Below, piece by piece: positions 15,492 to 24,493 of a stretch of DNA of 64,000 nt (within the stretch, counting starts at the first letter, position 1; every line of letters begins with the position of its first letter). The translations under genes were made by a program, and so were the position numbers. This DNA comes from Fictibacillus norfolkensis. Lineage in GTDB: Bacteria; Bacillota; Bacilli; Bacillales; Fictibacillaceae. The notes under the pieces are model-generated. The model was not told the origin of the DNA. It did no database searches and worked only from the letters and a program-made list of their open reading frames with translations. The DNA lies in the NCBI RefSeq assembly GCF_014836645.1, contig NZ_JACSQM010000007.1, positions 1 through 64,000 of the forward strand. Direction: 5' to 3'.

Positions 15492-15556
15492 GCACGACTC
15501 AAAATCGTGTTCCTTCTGGAGTGTCGGTTCGACCCCGACCACCGGTACCATTTTAC
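15492..15556 (+). repeat. attR (65 bp, partial tRNA-Leu)
   Basis: Exact copy of 218-282. It holds only the 3' part of tRNA-Leu, lacking the acceptor 5' strand and D-arm, so it is not a working tRNA gene. It marks the right end of the element. Confidence 0.93.
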
Positions 15557-15572
15557 TTAACTTAAACTTAAG

Positions 15573-15600
15573 ACTTCTCACCTTTGTGGGGAGTTTTTTT
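15573..15600 (+). terminator. Original tRNA-operon terminator, displaced
   Basis: ACTTCTCAC and GTGGGGAGT form a 9 bp stem with G-T pairs followed by seven Ts, 17 bp after attR. Before integration it would have followed tRNA-Leu. Confidence 0.75.
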
Positions 15601-15667
15601 ATTTGCTTTTAAACTTTATACTTCAATTAAGCATAATCATATTTAGATAACGAAAGGGTACTGATTA

Positions 15668-17857
15668 ATGGGAGATTTCTTCACTAAAATGAAAAATGAT
15701 CTAGGCATCACTTTAAATGATGTTCAAAAGAATGCTGTTATAAAGACAGAAGGACCCCTTCTATTACTTGCTTCACCTGGATCTGGGAAAACAACCACAG
15801 TCATTATGAGAATCGGTTATTTGATTATGGAAAAAGGGATTCATCCTTCTCGGATAAAGGCCGTTACATTCAGTAAGGCGTCAGCTAATGATATGAAAGA
15901 GCGTTTCACAAGATTTTATCCTGAACTTCCTTCTGTCGACTTTTCGACGATTCATAGCTTTGCTTTTGAGGTAGTCAGGAATCATTATAGAAAATTAGGA
16001 ATCCCTTTTACAATTATAGAAGGTGATCACGATTCAGATGAAAGAGCAGGATCGGCAGGTAACTTTCAATACAATAAAAAACTTATGCTGAGGCATTTAT
16101 TTAAGTCTGTTGTAGGGGAGAACATAACCGAGGATCAAATGGATGAGCTGACCACTTATATCAGTTACATTAAAAACAAGATGATACCTAACGAACGCTG
16201 GGCAGAGGTTTCTTGTGATGTTCCGCAGGCTGAAGAGATATTTAAACAATATGAAGAACTCAAGCGTTCTGATTCGCATCATGTATTGTTAGACTTTGAT
16301 GATATGCTCACGATGAGTAACGACATATTAGAAAAGGATAAGAAGGTGCTAAGTCATTATCAAAACCGCTACGACTATTTCTTAACCGATGAAAGCCAGG
16401 ATACGTCGCTTGTGCAGCATTCTATTATAGAAAAAATGGTTTCTACTCATCGAAATTTGTGTGTTGTGGCCGATGATGACCAATCGATCTATAGCTGGAG
16501 AGGTGCTGAGCCTTCCTATTTACTTAAATATAAGGAAAAGTACAGTGATGCTTCTATTATGTTTATGGAGCAGAACTATCGCTCATCTGAGGAAGTTGTT
16601 AAAGTTGCTAATTCGTTTATTAAAAGAAACAAAAATAGATATGAAAAAAATATGTTCACTCAAAATCCTTCGCATCAACCGATCGAAGTAAAACATCTCG
16701 TGAATTTTAAGGAACAATCAAAATACTTGGTCCATGAACTGGATGACACCGTTCATCTAAAAGAAATTGCCATCTTATATCGCAATAATTCGTCATCCAT
16801 TGGTTTGATGAATGATTTTGATCGTGCTGGAATTCCTTTTTATATGAAAGATGCTGATAATCGTTTCTTTTCACATTGGGTAGTTCAAGATATATTGAAT
16901 TTTATGCGTATGGCCTTTACGGACAAGAGGCCAGACATTCTAGAAAAAATTCATTTGAAATTCAACGGGTATATTACGAAACAACAGATGCAAGCTTTAA
17001 GACGATTGAACAATAACGAGTCTGTGTTTGATAATCTGTTGAAACATGTGAAATTACAGGAGTATCAAGTTAAACTTCTGAAGACTAGTAAAGAGACGTT
17101 CAAAGAAATGAAAGATATGAAGCCTCTTCAAGCTATACGGGTGATCAGAGATGGTTTAGGATACGATAAGGCCATAGAAAAGATCAGTAAGAGCCTTGGT
17201 TTTCGAATGGATTATTTAGTGGGTATCTTAAATACACTAGAAGAGATTGCAACAGATCTTGAGAGCCTTCAGGATTTTGCGGAACGATTAAAGCATCTTG
17301 AAGTTGTTTTGAAGACAGCTAAAAAGAAGAAGGGGCATGAAGCCATAACACTTTCTACCTTTCATAGTGCGAAAGGGCTCGAATTTGAGAAGGTGTATAT
17401 GATTGATGTAGTAGATGGAATCATACCATCTAAAGAAGATCGCACGGACCATCTATTGTTAGAAGAAGCAGCTCGTTTATTTTATGTAGGAATGACTCGT
17501 GCCAAGAAACAATTAACCTTAGTTACGTATCCTTATCGCGATGGGAAAAAAGTTGAGGAGTCTGTGTTTGTTACGGATGTAAAAAACATATTAGATCCGA
17601 CAAGAATGATGAAATCTGAACCAGTAGTAAAAAAGAATGTAAAGAAGATAAATGGAGTTCCTTACAATCCGAATAGCATTAGTAAGAAAGAAGAATTACA
17701 TGTTGGTCTAGCGGTTACTCATCGTGTGTTTGGAACAGGAGAAATTACTGAGATCAGCGGAGAATTTATTACATTAAAATTTCAATCAAAGGAAAAGAAG
17801 TTATCAATCAGCGCCTGTTTAGAGATGGGACTATTGGAGCCATTGGTAAAAACGTAA
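15668..17857 (+). CDS. UvrD/PcrA-like ATP-dependent DNA helicase
   Basis: A 729 aa superfamily 1A helicase. Motifs in order: Walker A LLASPGSGKTTT (about residue 32), Ia TFSKASANDMKERF, Walker B FLTDESQDTS, motif III VVADDDQSIYSWRGA, the STFHSAKGLEFE block, and motif VI RLFYVGMTRAKKQL. The C-terminus is a small beta domain (HVGLAVTHRVFGTGEITEIS) like the PcrA/UvrD tail. Size and features recall B. subtilis YjcD more than PcrA itself. It is the first chromosomal gene after the element and stands alone. Expected role: DNA unwinding in repair or recombination. Confidence 0.9.
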   Translation: MGDFFTKMKNDLGITLNDVQKNAVIKTEGPLLLLASPGSGKTTTVIMRIGYLIMEKGIHPSRIKAVTFSKASANDMKERFTRFYPELPSVDFSTIHSFAFEVVRNHYRKLGIPFTIIEGDHDSDERAGSAGNFQYNKKLMLRHLFKSVVGENITEDQMDELTTYISYIKNKMIPNERWAEVSCDVPQAEEIFKQYEELKRSDSHHVLLDFDDMLTMSNDILEKDKKVLSHYQNRYDYFLTDESQDTSLVQHSIIEKMVSTHRNLCVVADDDQSIYSWRGAEPSYLLKYKEKYSDASIMFMEQNYRSSEEVVKVANSFIKRNKNRYEKNMFTQNPSHQPIEVKHLVNFKEQSKYLVHELDDTVHLKEIAILYRNNSSSIGLMNDFDRAGIPFYMKDADNRFFSHWVVQDILNFMRMAFTDKRPDILEKIHLKFNGYITKQQMQALRRLNNNESVFDNLLKHVKLQEYQVKLLKTSKETFKEMKDMKPLQAIRVIRDGLGYDKAIEKISKSLGFRMDYLVGILNTLEEIATDLESLQDFAERLKHLEVVLKTAKKKKGHEAITLSTFHSAKGLEFEKVYMIDVVDGIIPSKEDRTDHLLLEEAARLFYVGMTRAKKQLTLVTYPYRDGKKVEESVFVTDVKNILDPTRMMKSEPVVKKNVKKINGVPYNPNSISKKEELHVGLAVTHRVFGTGEITEISGEFITLKFQSKEKKLSISACLEMGLLEPLVKT

Positions 17858-18047
17858 TCAACAATTCAAAATCCAATCTTATATTATAACAGGACTTACT
17901 ACCTTATTATTATTTAATATTTTACAATTTTCTGATAAATAAGAAGGATTTATTCCTGTCTCTTCCGAATAATACATTCTAGTAGAAGTGAATACCTGTT
18001 CATTTTTACAGAATGTATTTATTTTTGGGGAGAACGGGGGTAAAGGG

Positions 18048-20504
18048 ATGAACGCTTTTCGTTTGTTTATGGCAGAAATGGCGAAGTTGGCAGGTAAAAA
18101 GGGTCTGCTGATTTCAGTCATTGCTGCGTTGCTCGTACCTGTCGTCTATGGTGGTATACTTCTATCACCAAAATGGGGACCGTATGACAACTTGTCGAAC
18201 TTGCCTGTTGCTGTAGTCAACAAGGACAAGGGTGCATTATCGGACGATGAACCGATCAATGTAGGAAAAGATCTAGTCGCAGATTTAAAGAAAGGAAAAG
18301 ATCTCGGTTGGGAATTTGTAAGTGCTGACGAGGCTCAAGAAGGCCTTGATAGTCTGGAATATTACATGGTTATCGAGATTCCTGAGGATTTCTCACAAAG
18401 AGTAACAACCGTTTTAAGCGATAATCCAGAGAAACTTCAACTTACGTATATTCAAAACGAAGGATTAAACTTCATGGCAGCACAAGTGACAAGAAGTGCT
18501 ACTGAAAAGCTAAGAGAAAAACTAGGAGATAAAATTACAGAGAAGTATGCGAACAATATGTTTGCCAGTCTCGGTGATGTATCTGAAGGATTTCAATCAG
18601 CTGCAGATGGATCTGCAAAATTAAATACGGGGATGACTGATCTTCGTGATGGAACAAATACACTTTTGCAATCGCTTACAAATAAAGCGGCTGATATTTC
18701 GAAGCTGGCGAGTGGTGCAAAAGAATTGCAAAATGGTGTCGGACAAATGGCAAGCTCTCTTTCAGCAAAACAACCGGATATTAGTAAACTGGCAAACGGT
18801 TCATCGCAACTAAGTGATGGTACGAAGGAATTGCTTTCGTCCCTTCAATCTAAGTCGGGTGACATTTCGAAGCTCGCGGCAGGTTCAGCTGCAGCCAATG
18901 AAGGAACAGGACTTTTATTACAAAATTTAAAAGATAAACAATCAGGGGTAAAAGATCTTGCAGCGGGAGCAAAACAGCTCGGGGAGAACATACCTCAATT
19001 AAAAGCAGGAACAACGGGGATCTTAACGGGACTAAAAGGTGTTCAAAGTGCGATAAAGAATGAAATTGCTCCTGGAACACAACAGATCTCACAAGGCGTT
19101 ACTCAAGTGGCAGAAGAATCTGCAAATCTAGGTGCGGGTCTGCAAGGATTATCAAGTGATCTAAAGGCCTACTTAGAGCAAAATCCTGGGCTTGCAAACG
19201 ATCCAGCTTTCATGACAATCTATGGTAAGAGCCAAGCTATTACGAAAGCTGCTACTGATCCTGCAAAAACACAAAAGCTCCAGGCACTAAGTCAAGGAGC
19301 GGCAAAAATCGCAGGAGCTTTCACCGCAAATACAGTACCTAATCCGAAATCTGTGGCTGATGGGGTAAATCAGCTAGTGGCTGGCCAAACATCAGTGGAT
19401 AACGGTGTTGCGACACTAAGTCAAAAGGTACCTCTGCTTCAACAAGGGACCGCGTCTATTGAGAGTGGCTGGAACACGATGGTAGGTAAAGTAGGAGAGC
19501 TGCACGCAGGAACTTCGCAAATTGCCGCAGGAAACCAATCGGTGAACACAGGTTGGACATCTCTTACGAATGGAGCATCACAGCTTAATGATGGCGCAAC
19601 TCAAGTATCAGCTGGTAACTCTTCTGTTGAAAAAGGATGGCGTGATCTGACTTCAGGTGCGACAAAGATTAACGCTGGTATGTCACAAGTTAGTGATGGA
19701 AATGCAACAGTTGAAAAGGGCTGGGGCGACTTAACGGAAGGTGTTACAAAATTAAATGATGGTGCAGGGAAATTAAATGATGGAAGTAACGAGCTATCAT
19801 CAGGCCTTAAGGATGGTGCTGAGAAAACAGGAGCGATTAAAGCGGCCAATGATAAGAATTTGAGCATGTTTTCTTCCCCTGTTGAGTTGAAGAGTGAAAC
19901 GGTTAATAAATATCCACTCTATCGTGATTCAACAGCTCCTTATGTCCTTTCACTAGCGTTGTTTGTGGGTATCTTAATCATGTCTATGTTCATCAACTTT
20001 AAGAAGCCAGAAGGAATTTCAGCGTTCTCTTGGTTCGGTGCTAAATTCATGAACCTAGGTGCACTTGCTGTTGTGCAGGCATTACTTCTTTCCACGGTCG
20101 TTTTACTTGTCTTAAATGTGAAGACTGGAAACCCACTTGGCTTTATAGCTTTTGCGGTTTTTGTAAGTTTAGTATTCACAGGAATTGTATTATTGTTTGC
20201 GTCGTTAGGAAACATCGGACGTTTCATTGCGTTCGCTTTAGTGATCTTACAGCTTTCAACGACGGGTGCTAACTTGCCGATCGATATGCTGCCAGAGAAC
20301 CTGCGTGCATTAAGTGAATTCTTGCCGTTCACGTATTCAATAGCAGGATTTAAAGCATTGATCTCATTAGATAGCACAAGTTCTGCTTTTTCAAATATGG
20401 GTGTATTGTTCATCTATTTATTAAGTTTTAGTTTATTGTCGATCGCAGTCTATATGTTTTCAAAAACAAAAAGTGTACCGAAGAATCTAGATTTAGCTGG
20501 CTGA
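18048..20504 (+). CDS. yhgE: YhgE/Pip family membrane protein
   Basis: An 818 aa membrane protein. One N-terminal transmembrane helix (LISVIAALLVPVVYGGILL) precedes a long extracellular region of repeated short helices rich in G-A/S-L-N-D-G units (about residues 170-590). Five or so C-terminal membrane segments carry an ABC-2-type permease fold. The family includes Pip, the L. lactis phage infection protein, and B. subtilis YhgE. The start ATG 18048 follows a G-rich site; an in-frame ATG 60 bp upstream lacks one. In other bacilli it neighbours a TetR gene; here it is alone. Confidence 0.9.
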   Translation: MNAFRLFMAEMAKLAGKKGLLISVIAALLVPVVYGGILLSPKWGPYDNLSNLPVAVVNKDKGALSDDEPINVGKDLVADLKKGKDLGWEFVSADEAQEGLDSLEYYMVIEIPEDFSQRVTTVLSDNPEKLQLTYIQNEGLNFMAAQVTRSATEKLREKLGDKITEKYANNMFASLGDVSEGFQSAADGSAKLNTGMTDLRDGTNTLLQSLTNKAADISKLASGAKELQNGVGQMASSLSAKQPDISKLANGSSQLSDGTKELLSSLQSKSGDISKLAAGSAAANEGTGLLLQNLKDKQSGVKDLAAGAKQLGENIPQLKAGTTGILTGLKGVQSAIKNEIAPGTQQISQGVTQVAEESANLGAGLQGLSSDLKAYLEQNPGLANDPAFMTIYGKSQAITKAATDPAKTQKLQALSQGAAKIAGAFTANTVPNPKSVADGVNQLVAGQTSVDNGVATLSQKVPLLQQGTASIESGWNTMVGKVGELHAGTSQIAAGNQSVNTGWTSLTNGASQLNDGATQVSAGNSSVEKGWRDLTSGATKINAGMSQVSDGNATVEKGWGDLTEGVTKLNDGAGKLNDGSNELSSGLKDGAEKTGAIKAANDKNLSMFSSPVELKSETVNKYPLYRDSTAPYVLSLALFVGILIMSMFINFKKPEGISAFSWFGAKFMNLGALAVVQALLLSTVVLLVLNVKTGNPLGFIAFAVFVSLVFTGIVLLFASLGNIGRFIAFALVILQLSTTGANLPIDMLPENLRALSEFLPFTYSIAGFKALISLDSTSSAFSNMGVLFIYLLSFSLLSIAVYMFSKTKSVPKNLDLAG

Positions 20505-20527
20505 TAATAATTTCATAGTGTTATAAA

Positions 20528-20562
20528 AGGTTCCTGGCACACTTAGCCGGGAACTTTTTTTG
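20528..20562 (+). terminator. Terminator after yhgE
   Basis: AGGTTCCTGGC and GCCGGGAACTT form the stem, followed by a T run. Confidence 0.8.
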
Positions 20563-20614
20563 AATCTTCTTCTTGTACACTGAATATGTAGGTGTAAAGG
20601 AGGTTATTTCTCTG

Positions 20615-20818
20615 ATGTATAGGGACCGGCGTGCCACAGTCTGTCTGATTTTAATTACCGTCTCCTTCGTTTCAATCCTCTTTATAACGGCTGATATTTT
20701 TCACTACATGCACATGATTAATGGGCTGATGATTAGGCTTTTTGAATCTTTTCGCTTGTTAATAGTCATGATCATACTTTTTGTATTTTCTATCCTTGTA
20801 TTATTTCGATATTTATAG
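20615..20818 (+). CDS. Small two-helix membrane protein
   Basis: A 67 aa protein with two hydrophobic segments (LILITVSFVSILFITADI and LLIVMIILFVFSILVLF). AAAGGAGG lies 11 bases before ATG 20615; an upstream in-frame ATG at 20573 has no site. It is followed by its own terminator. Family unknown. Confidence 0.55.
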   Translation: MYRDRRATVCLILITVSFVSILFITADIFHYMHMINGLMIRLFESFRLLIVMIILFVFSILVLFRYL

Positions 20819-20830
20819 ATAGGATAATAT

Positions 20831-20855
20831 ACCCCTTTTTAAAGGGGTTTTTATT
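20831..20855 (+). terminator. Terminator
   Basis: ACCCCTTT and AAAGGGGT around a short TT loop, followed by TTTTATTTT. Confidence 0.75.
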
Positions 20856-20936
20856 TTGGTGAAAAAGCATATTGTTTTTTTAGGAAAATAAAATAGTTCA
20901 AAAGGCGTACATATCTCATCTTAAGGGGGAGTTTTA

Positions 20937-21614
20937 ATGAAGTGGGGTTTATCGATGTTTAAGAGAAAGTGGTTTTACTTAAGCTTAATGGCGCTGGCAT
21001 TAGTAGCGATTAGCGCTTTTTCCGCACATGCAATAGGTTACAACAAAGCTTCTGTACTTCTTAAAGATAAAAAGGTTGTGGCAGAGGAAATAGACAACGA
21101 GATGAAAGAATTGCAGAATGAGTTAGAAAGTATAGAAGAAAACTTGGAAGCGATGGAGGAAGAGGAAAGCAGAAAACAAGCAGATTTGGATGGACTTCAA
21201 ATACGTTATGATGAAGTTACTGAGATGGTCGGCCAAAAAGAAGCGATTCAAAAAGAAGTGGATGAGTTAGGTACTCAAGTAAATGCAAAGAAAGATGAAT
21301 TGAAAAAGCTTAGCGGGGAGATCGCAAATAAACAAAGTGCGCTTGATACATTAAATAAAGGAATTCTAATTAAGAAGAAGGAGCCGCGAACATTAGTGGC
21401 CGGCGTATTTATAGCGGGTAAAGATATTGCTCCAGGAAGATATAAAGTAGAGCCTGTGAACGGATTTGGAAATTACTTTGTAAACGGAGGCAGTAAAGTC
21501 AATATCATATTAGGAAGAGGGGATGACCTTTTCCTTCCTGAATACGTATTTGAATTGGATGAAGGTGACGAGATTGAAGCAACATTGTCCGTGAAATATA
21601 CGTTAGTAGAGTAA
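20937..21614 (+). CDS. Membrane-anchored coiled-coil protein
   Basis: A 225 aa protein. A basic N-terminus plus hydrophobic helix (FYLSLMALALVAISAFSAHA) gives an uncleaved anchor or signal peptide. Residues 35-140 form a continuous acidic coiled coil. The C-terminal 75 residues form a beta domain (GVFIAGKDIAPGRYKVEPV...) resembling small extracytoplasmic domains attached to many Firmicutes surface proteins. The ATG follows AAGGGGGAG. It probably faces the outside of the membrane. No enzyme motif; function unknown. Confidence 0.65.
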   Translation: MKWGLSMFKRKWFYLSLMALALVAISAFSAHAIGYNKASVLLKDKKVVAEEIDNEMKELQNELESIEENLEAMEEEESRKQADLDGLQIRYDEVTEMVGQKEAIQKEVDELGTQVNAKKDELKKLSGEIANKQSALDTLNKGILIKKKEPRTLVAGVFIAGKDIAPGRYKVEPVNGFGNYFVNGGSKVNIILGRGDDLFLPEYVFELDEGDEIEATLSVKYTLVE

Positions 21615-21715
21615 AATATGAAGTTTGATAGCAAAATTGTAAAAAATGTTCAAAGAACTTGTCATAAATGTCCTATAAGCTGCTTATATATAGAACAAGT
21701 TAGTTGTAGGTTTTA

Positions 21716-21758
21716 ATGCAGGGCTTCGTTGATCCAATGAAGCCCTGCATTTTTTTTG
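21716..21758 (+). terminator. Strong terminator
   Basis: ATGCAGGGCTTC and GAAGCCCTGCAT form a perfect 12 bp stem followed by eight Ts. Confidence 0.88.
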
Positions 21759-21780
21759 TATTTGATGATGCGAACAAGGA

Positions 21781-21885
21781 ATACGGCGAGTTTGAGAAAT
21801 AATACGGCGAGATTTAATGATAATCCAGCGAGTTTTTCCTTTATTACGGCGAGTTTTCATCGTATATCGGCGAGTCAACAAATTA
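21781..21885. repeat. Five 21 bp intergenic repeats (CGGCGAGT core)
   Basis: Units start at 21781, 21802, 21823, 21844 and 21865, each exactly 21 bp, with the core TACGGCGAGTTT and variable remainder. They lie between convergent genes in a 339 bp gap. The array at 26802-26906 has the same period and a similar core in the other orientation. Not a CRISPR: the units are too short and have no fixed spacers. Confidence 0.8.
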
Positions 21886-21953
21886 CAACTCGAATGGACT
21901 ACATTCAACAGCCCAAAAGATAACAACTTGAGCCCCTCGCCCTAAAACGTCCG

Positions 21954-22607
21954 TTACAGGATGCTGATCTCAGCACTTCCGCCGTTCACTTGTGTGAACA
22001 TCTTTGCCATAGATTCTAACAGCTCATGAGCCTCACTCTTATCCATAGATGGCTGCAGGTACACGATATGCAGCGCATTCTTAATACTCTCATCCACCAT
22101 CGTGCGCTTAGAATCAACGATTGGGCTGCCAAAGGCACCAACCTCGTCTTTAGACAGTAGCTTGCCTTCCATATTCATCTCACGCCCGTTTAATCCTTCA
22201 TATGTATCTTCAGCGCTACCAATAAGAATCTCCACATCGCCTTCAATCTTATCTAGGTTGTAAAGACCGATTGGAATAGCAAATCGAATAGAGAAGAAGT
22301 TGTTTACATCGACGCCAGAGTTGATCGGAGGTAGGTCTTTGCCGCTTAACACCCGTCGCAGCAAAGCTTCTGAAGCGGGACGATATCGGGAAGGATTAAT
22401 TCCTAATGATTTGAACACTTTGCGATATTCTGCGACACCAGGGTAATCGGCAGCATTTTTTTCTTCAAGTCGCAGAGATTCTGTAAATAGCTGGAACCTG
22501 CCCTTAATCATTTGCGGTGATTCGCTAATCGCGATATCATGGTATGTAATTGTGCCTATTTTAAAGTTTGGGACAAGTTCGTTTAGTTTAGGATTAATTG
22601 TGATCAT
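21954..22607 (-). CDS. B3/B4 domain protein
   Basis: A 217 aa cytoplasmic protein with the B3/B4 tRNA-binding/editing-like fold known from phenylalanyl-tRNA synthetase beta chains. Blocks seen are EYRKVFKSLGINPSRYRPAS, VDVNNFFSIRFAIPIGLYN and GSPIVDSKRTMV. The start ATG 22607 follows GGGGTT; an upstream extension of the frame is antisense to queG and is excluded. Stand-alone members are common in Firmicutes and may act in tRNA or amino-acid quality control, but the substrate is unknown. Confidence 0.8.
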   Translation of the reverse strand: MITINPKLNELVPNFKIGTITYHDIAISESPQMIKGRFQLFTESLRLEEKNAADYPGVAEYRKVFKSLGINPSRYRPASEALLRRVLSGKDLPPINSGVDVNNFFSIRFAIPIGLYNLDKIEGDVEILIGSAEDTYEGLNGREMNMEGKLLSKDEVGAFGSPIVDSKRTMVDESIKNALHIVYLQPSMDKSEAHELLESMAKMFTQVNGGSAEISIL

Positions 22608-22683
22608 TATGTAACCCCGTTTCTGATTTAAGTAATTGTAGTTTATCATAATTGTGGAAAATAAATGTAAAGGAGGGATATGT

Positions 22684-23829
22684 GTGACAAGTGCCCAGTT
22701 GAAGGAAGAGATCGTTGCATATAGTAAAGAAATCGGAATCGACAAAATTGGTTTTGCACATGCTGATGTATTTGCCGAGCTCAAAGAACGTCTCCGATTA
22801 CAACAAGACCTTAACTATCAATCAGGATTCGAAGAAAGTGATATAGAAAAGCGTACAGAGCCTGATCGGCTACTGTCCGGTGCTTCCAGTATCATATCGA
22901 TCGCTCTTGCATATCCCTCCAAGATGAAAGATGCTCCAAGAAGTGTTCGAGGAGAGCGCAGAGGAATTTTTTGCAGAGCATCATGGGGTAAAGACTACCA
23001 CCATATATTAAGAGAAAAGCTCTCATTACTGGAAGCTTTTATTATAGAAAAAGTTCCAGGTGCCGCTGTGAAATCAATGGTAGACACAGGTGAACTATCT
23101 GATCGGGCTGTTGCTGAAAGAGCCGGGATCGGATGGAGTGCGAAGAACTGTGCGATCATGTCACCCGAGTTTGGTTCTTATATGTATCTCGGCGAAATGA
23201 TTACAAACATTGCGTTTCCAGCAGACACACCAATGGAAGATCAGTGCGGTTCGTGCAACAAATGTGTCGATGCATGTCCGACTAATGCTCTTGTACAGGG
23301 AGGACAGCTTGATTCGTCTAAGTGTATCGCCTTTTTAACGCAAACGAAAGGATTTCTGCCTGATCAATATAGAGATAAGCTCGGTAACCGTTTATATGGG
23401 TGTGATACGTGTCAGACCGTATGCCCTGAAAATAAGGGGAAAGATTTTCATCACCATATGGAAATGGAGCCTGATCCAGAGATTGTGAAGCCTCTTTTAA
23501 AGCCGTTGTTGTCGATAAGCAATAGAGAGTTTAAAGAAAAATTCGGTTACATTTCAGGCAGTTGGAGAGGAAAGAAGCCTATTCAACGAAATGCGATTAT
23601 CGCTTTAGCTCATTTTAAAGATGAAACAGCTATTCCGGATTTATTAACGTTACTCCATCATGACCCACGCCCCGTAATAAGAGGAACTGCAGCATGGGCC
23701 ATTGGTAAGATTGGCGGGAAAGATACGGAATTGGAACTATTATCTGCAAAAGAGCGTGAAAAAGACGATTTGGTCACGTTAGAGATTGAAAAGGGACTGA
23801 AAATGGTCCGAAATCAAGAAATTTCGTAA
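22684..23829 (+). CDS. queG: Epoxyqueuosine reductase QueG
   Basis: A 381 aa cobalamin- and Fe-S-dependent enzyme that makes the last step to queuosine in tRNA. It has the N-terminal reductase domain, two 4Fe-4S motifs (CGSCNKCVDACPTNAL and GCDTCQTVCPENKG, about residues 192-260), and C-terminal HEAT-like repeats. The GTG start at 22684 is set by AAAGGAGGG. It corresponds to B. subtilis yhbA and keeps the same neighbourhood, with yhbB and trmL downstream. It is divergent from the B3/B4 gene. Confidence 0.95.
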   Translation: MTSAQLKEEIVAYSKEIGIDKIGFAHADVFAELKERLRLQQDLNYQSGFEESDIEKRTEPDRLLSGASSIISIALAYPSKMKDAPRSVRGERRGIFCRASWGKDYHHILREKLSLLEAFIIEKVPGAAVKSMVDTGELSDRAVAERAGIGWSAKNCAIMSPEFGSYMYLGEMITNIAFPADTPMEDQCGSCNKCVDACPTNALVQGGQLDSSKCIAFLTQTKGFLPDQYRDKLGNRLYGCDTCQTVCPENKGKDFHHHMEMEPDPEIVKPLLKPLLSISNREFKEKFGYISGSWRGKKPIQRNAIIALAHFKDETAIPDLLTLLHHDPRPVIRGTAAWAIGKIGGKDTELELLSAKEREKDDLVTLEIEKGLKMVRNQEIS

Positions 23830-23888
23830 TCGCATATGTTTGAAGTGTCCGATATAGTAAGGTCAAGTAATGAAAAGAAGGGATAATT

Positions 23889-24425
23889 ATGTGTCAGATT
23901 AAAACGTTACTCTATTACGAAGAAATGGAAAGCGTAATCGGACCGTTAACAATCATTGCAACGGAGAACGGAATCTGCCGTCTCGATTTTGGTTCAATGG
24001 AGGATAACCTTCCAACTTTACGTTCATGGATGGCGAAACATTTTATTAAGGGAGAACTTATACACTCTCCTGAACGATTGGATGATGCCGTTCAACAACT
24101 GCACGCTTACTTTGCAGGTAACCTGCATGAGTTTAGCGTGAACTATGATTTATTTGGTACCGCTTTTCAAAAAAAGGTATGGAACCAGCTTACGAGTATT
24201 CCTTATGGCGGAACTTGTTCGTATAAGGAAGTGGCTCAAGGCATTGGAGCACCTAAGGCCGTTCGAGCTGTAGGCAGCGCGAACAACCAAAATCCCGTAC
24301 CTATTTTTATTCCATGTCACCGAGTGATTGGAAGTAATGGAGCACTTGTAGGCTATGGTGGGGGATTAGATAAAAAAGAAATATTGTTATCGATCGAACA
24401 GAATAGCTGCAAGAAGACATCCTAG
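23889..24425 (+). CDS. ogt: Methylated-DNA-protein cysteine methyltransferase
   Basis: A 178 aa suicide repair protein that takes alkyl groups from O6-alkylguanine. The active-site cysteine is in IPCHRVIGSNG, preceded by the helix-turn-helix (GTCSYKEVAQGIGAPKAVRA) with the Arg finger and the Asn hinge (GSANNQNPVPIF). It has the usual small N-terminal domain. It lies 60 bp after queG and is followed by a terminator. Confidence 0.95.
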   Translation: MCQIKTLLYYEEMESVIGPLTIIATENGICRLDFGSMEDNLPTLRSWMAKHFIKGELIHSPERLDDAVQQLHAYFAGNLHEFSVNYDLFGTAFQKKVWNQLTSIPYGGTCSYKEVAQGIGAPKAVRAVGSANNQNPVPIFIPCHRVIGSNGALVGYGGGLDKKEILLSIEQNSCKKTS

Positions 24426-24452
24426 AGAGCCCTTAATGGGTTCTTTTTTTTG
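24425..24452 (+). terminator. Terminator after ogt
   Basis: AGAGCCC and GGGTTCT with loop TTAAT, followed by eight Ts. Confidence 0.75.
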
Positions 24453-24493
24453 ATATCTCACTCATATGTTAGTAGAAGCAGGAGGGATGTCTG

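Larger units (their letters stand above)
218..15556. mobile_element. Integrative element (prophage/satellite-like) in tRNA-Leu
   Basis: The boundaries are a 65 bp direct repeat (218-282 and 15492-15556) covering the 3' half of tRNA-Leu. A tyrosine recombinase gene lies just inside the left end, as is usual for tRNA-targeted elements. Inside are an XRE repressor with a divergent promoter, winged-helix replication-type proteins, iterons, a serine recombinase, and a structural-type operon ending in a tail tape measure protein. No terminase, portal, capsid, tail tube, lysis, relaxase or type IV secretion gene is visible. It is therefore neither an intact prophage nor a self-transmissible ICE. A phage satellite or a defective prophage remnant are the main alternatives. 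Confidence 0.9.

Noticed and set aside
15492..15550. Apparent second tRNA-Leu
   Set aside because: It lacks the 5' acceptor strand, D-arm and part of the anticodon stem context; it is the attR copy of the tRNA 3' half.
218..15556. ICE or conjugative element
   Set aside because: No relaxase, coupling protein or VirB4-type ATPase could be recognised in any frame; the Cys-rich VLP protein alone is not enough.
21781..21885. CRISPR-like array
   Set aside because: Units are 21 bp in total with only a 9-10 bp conserved core and no constant repeat/spacer division; no cas genes nearby.
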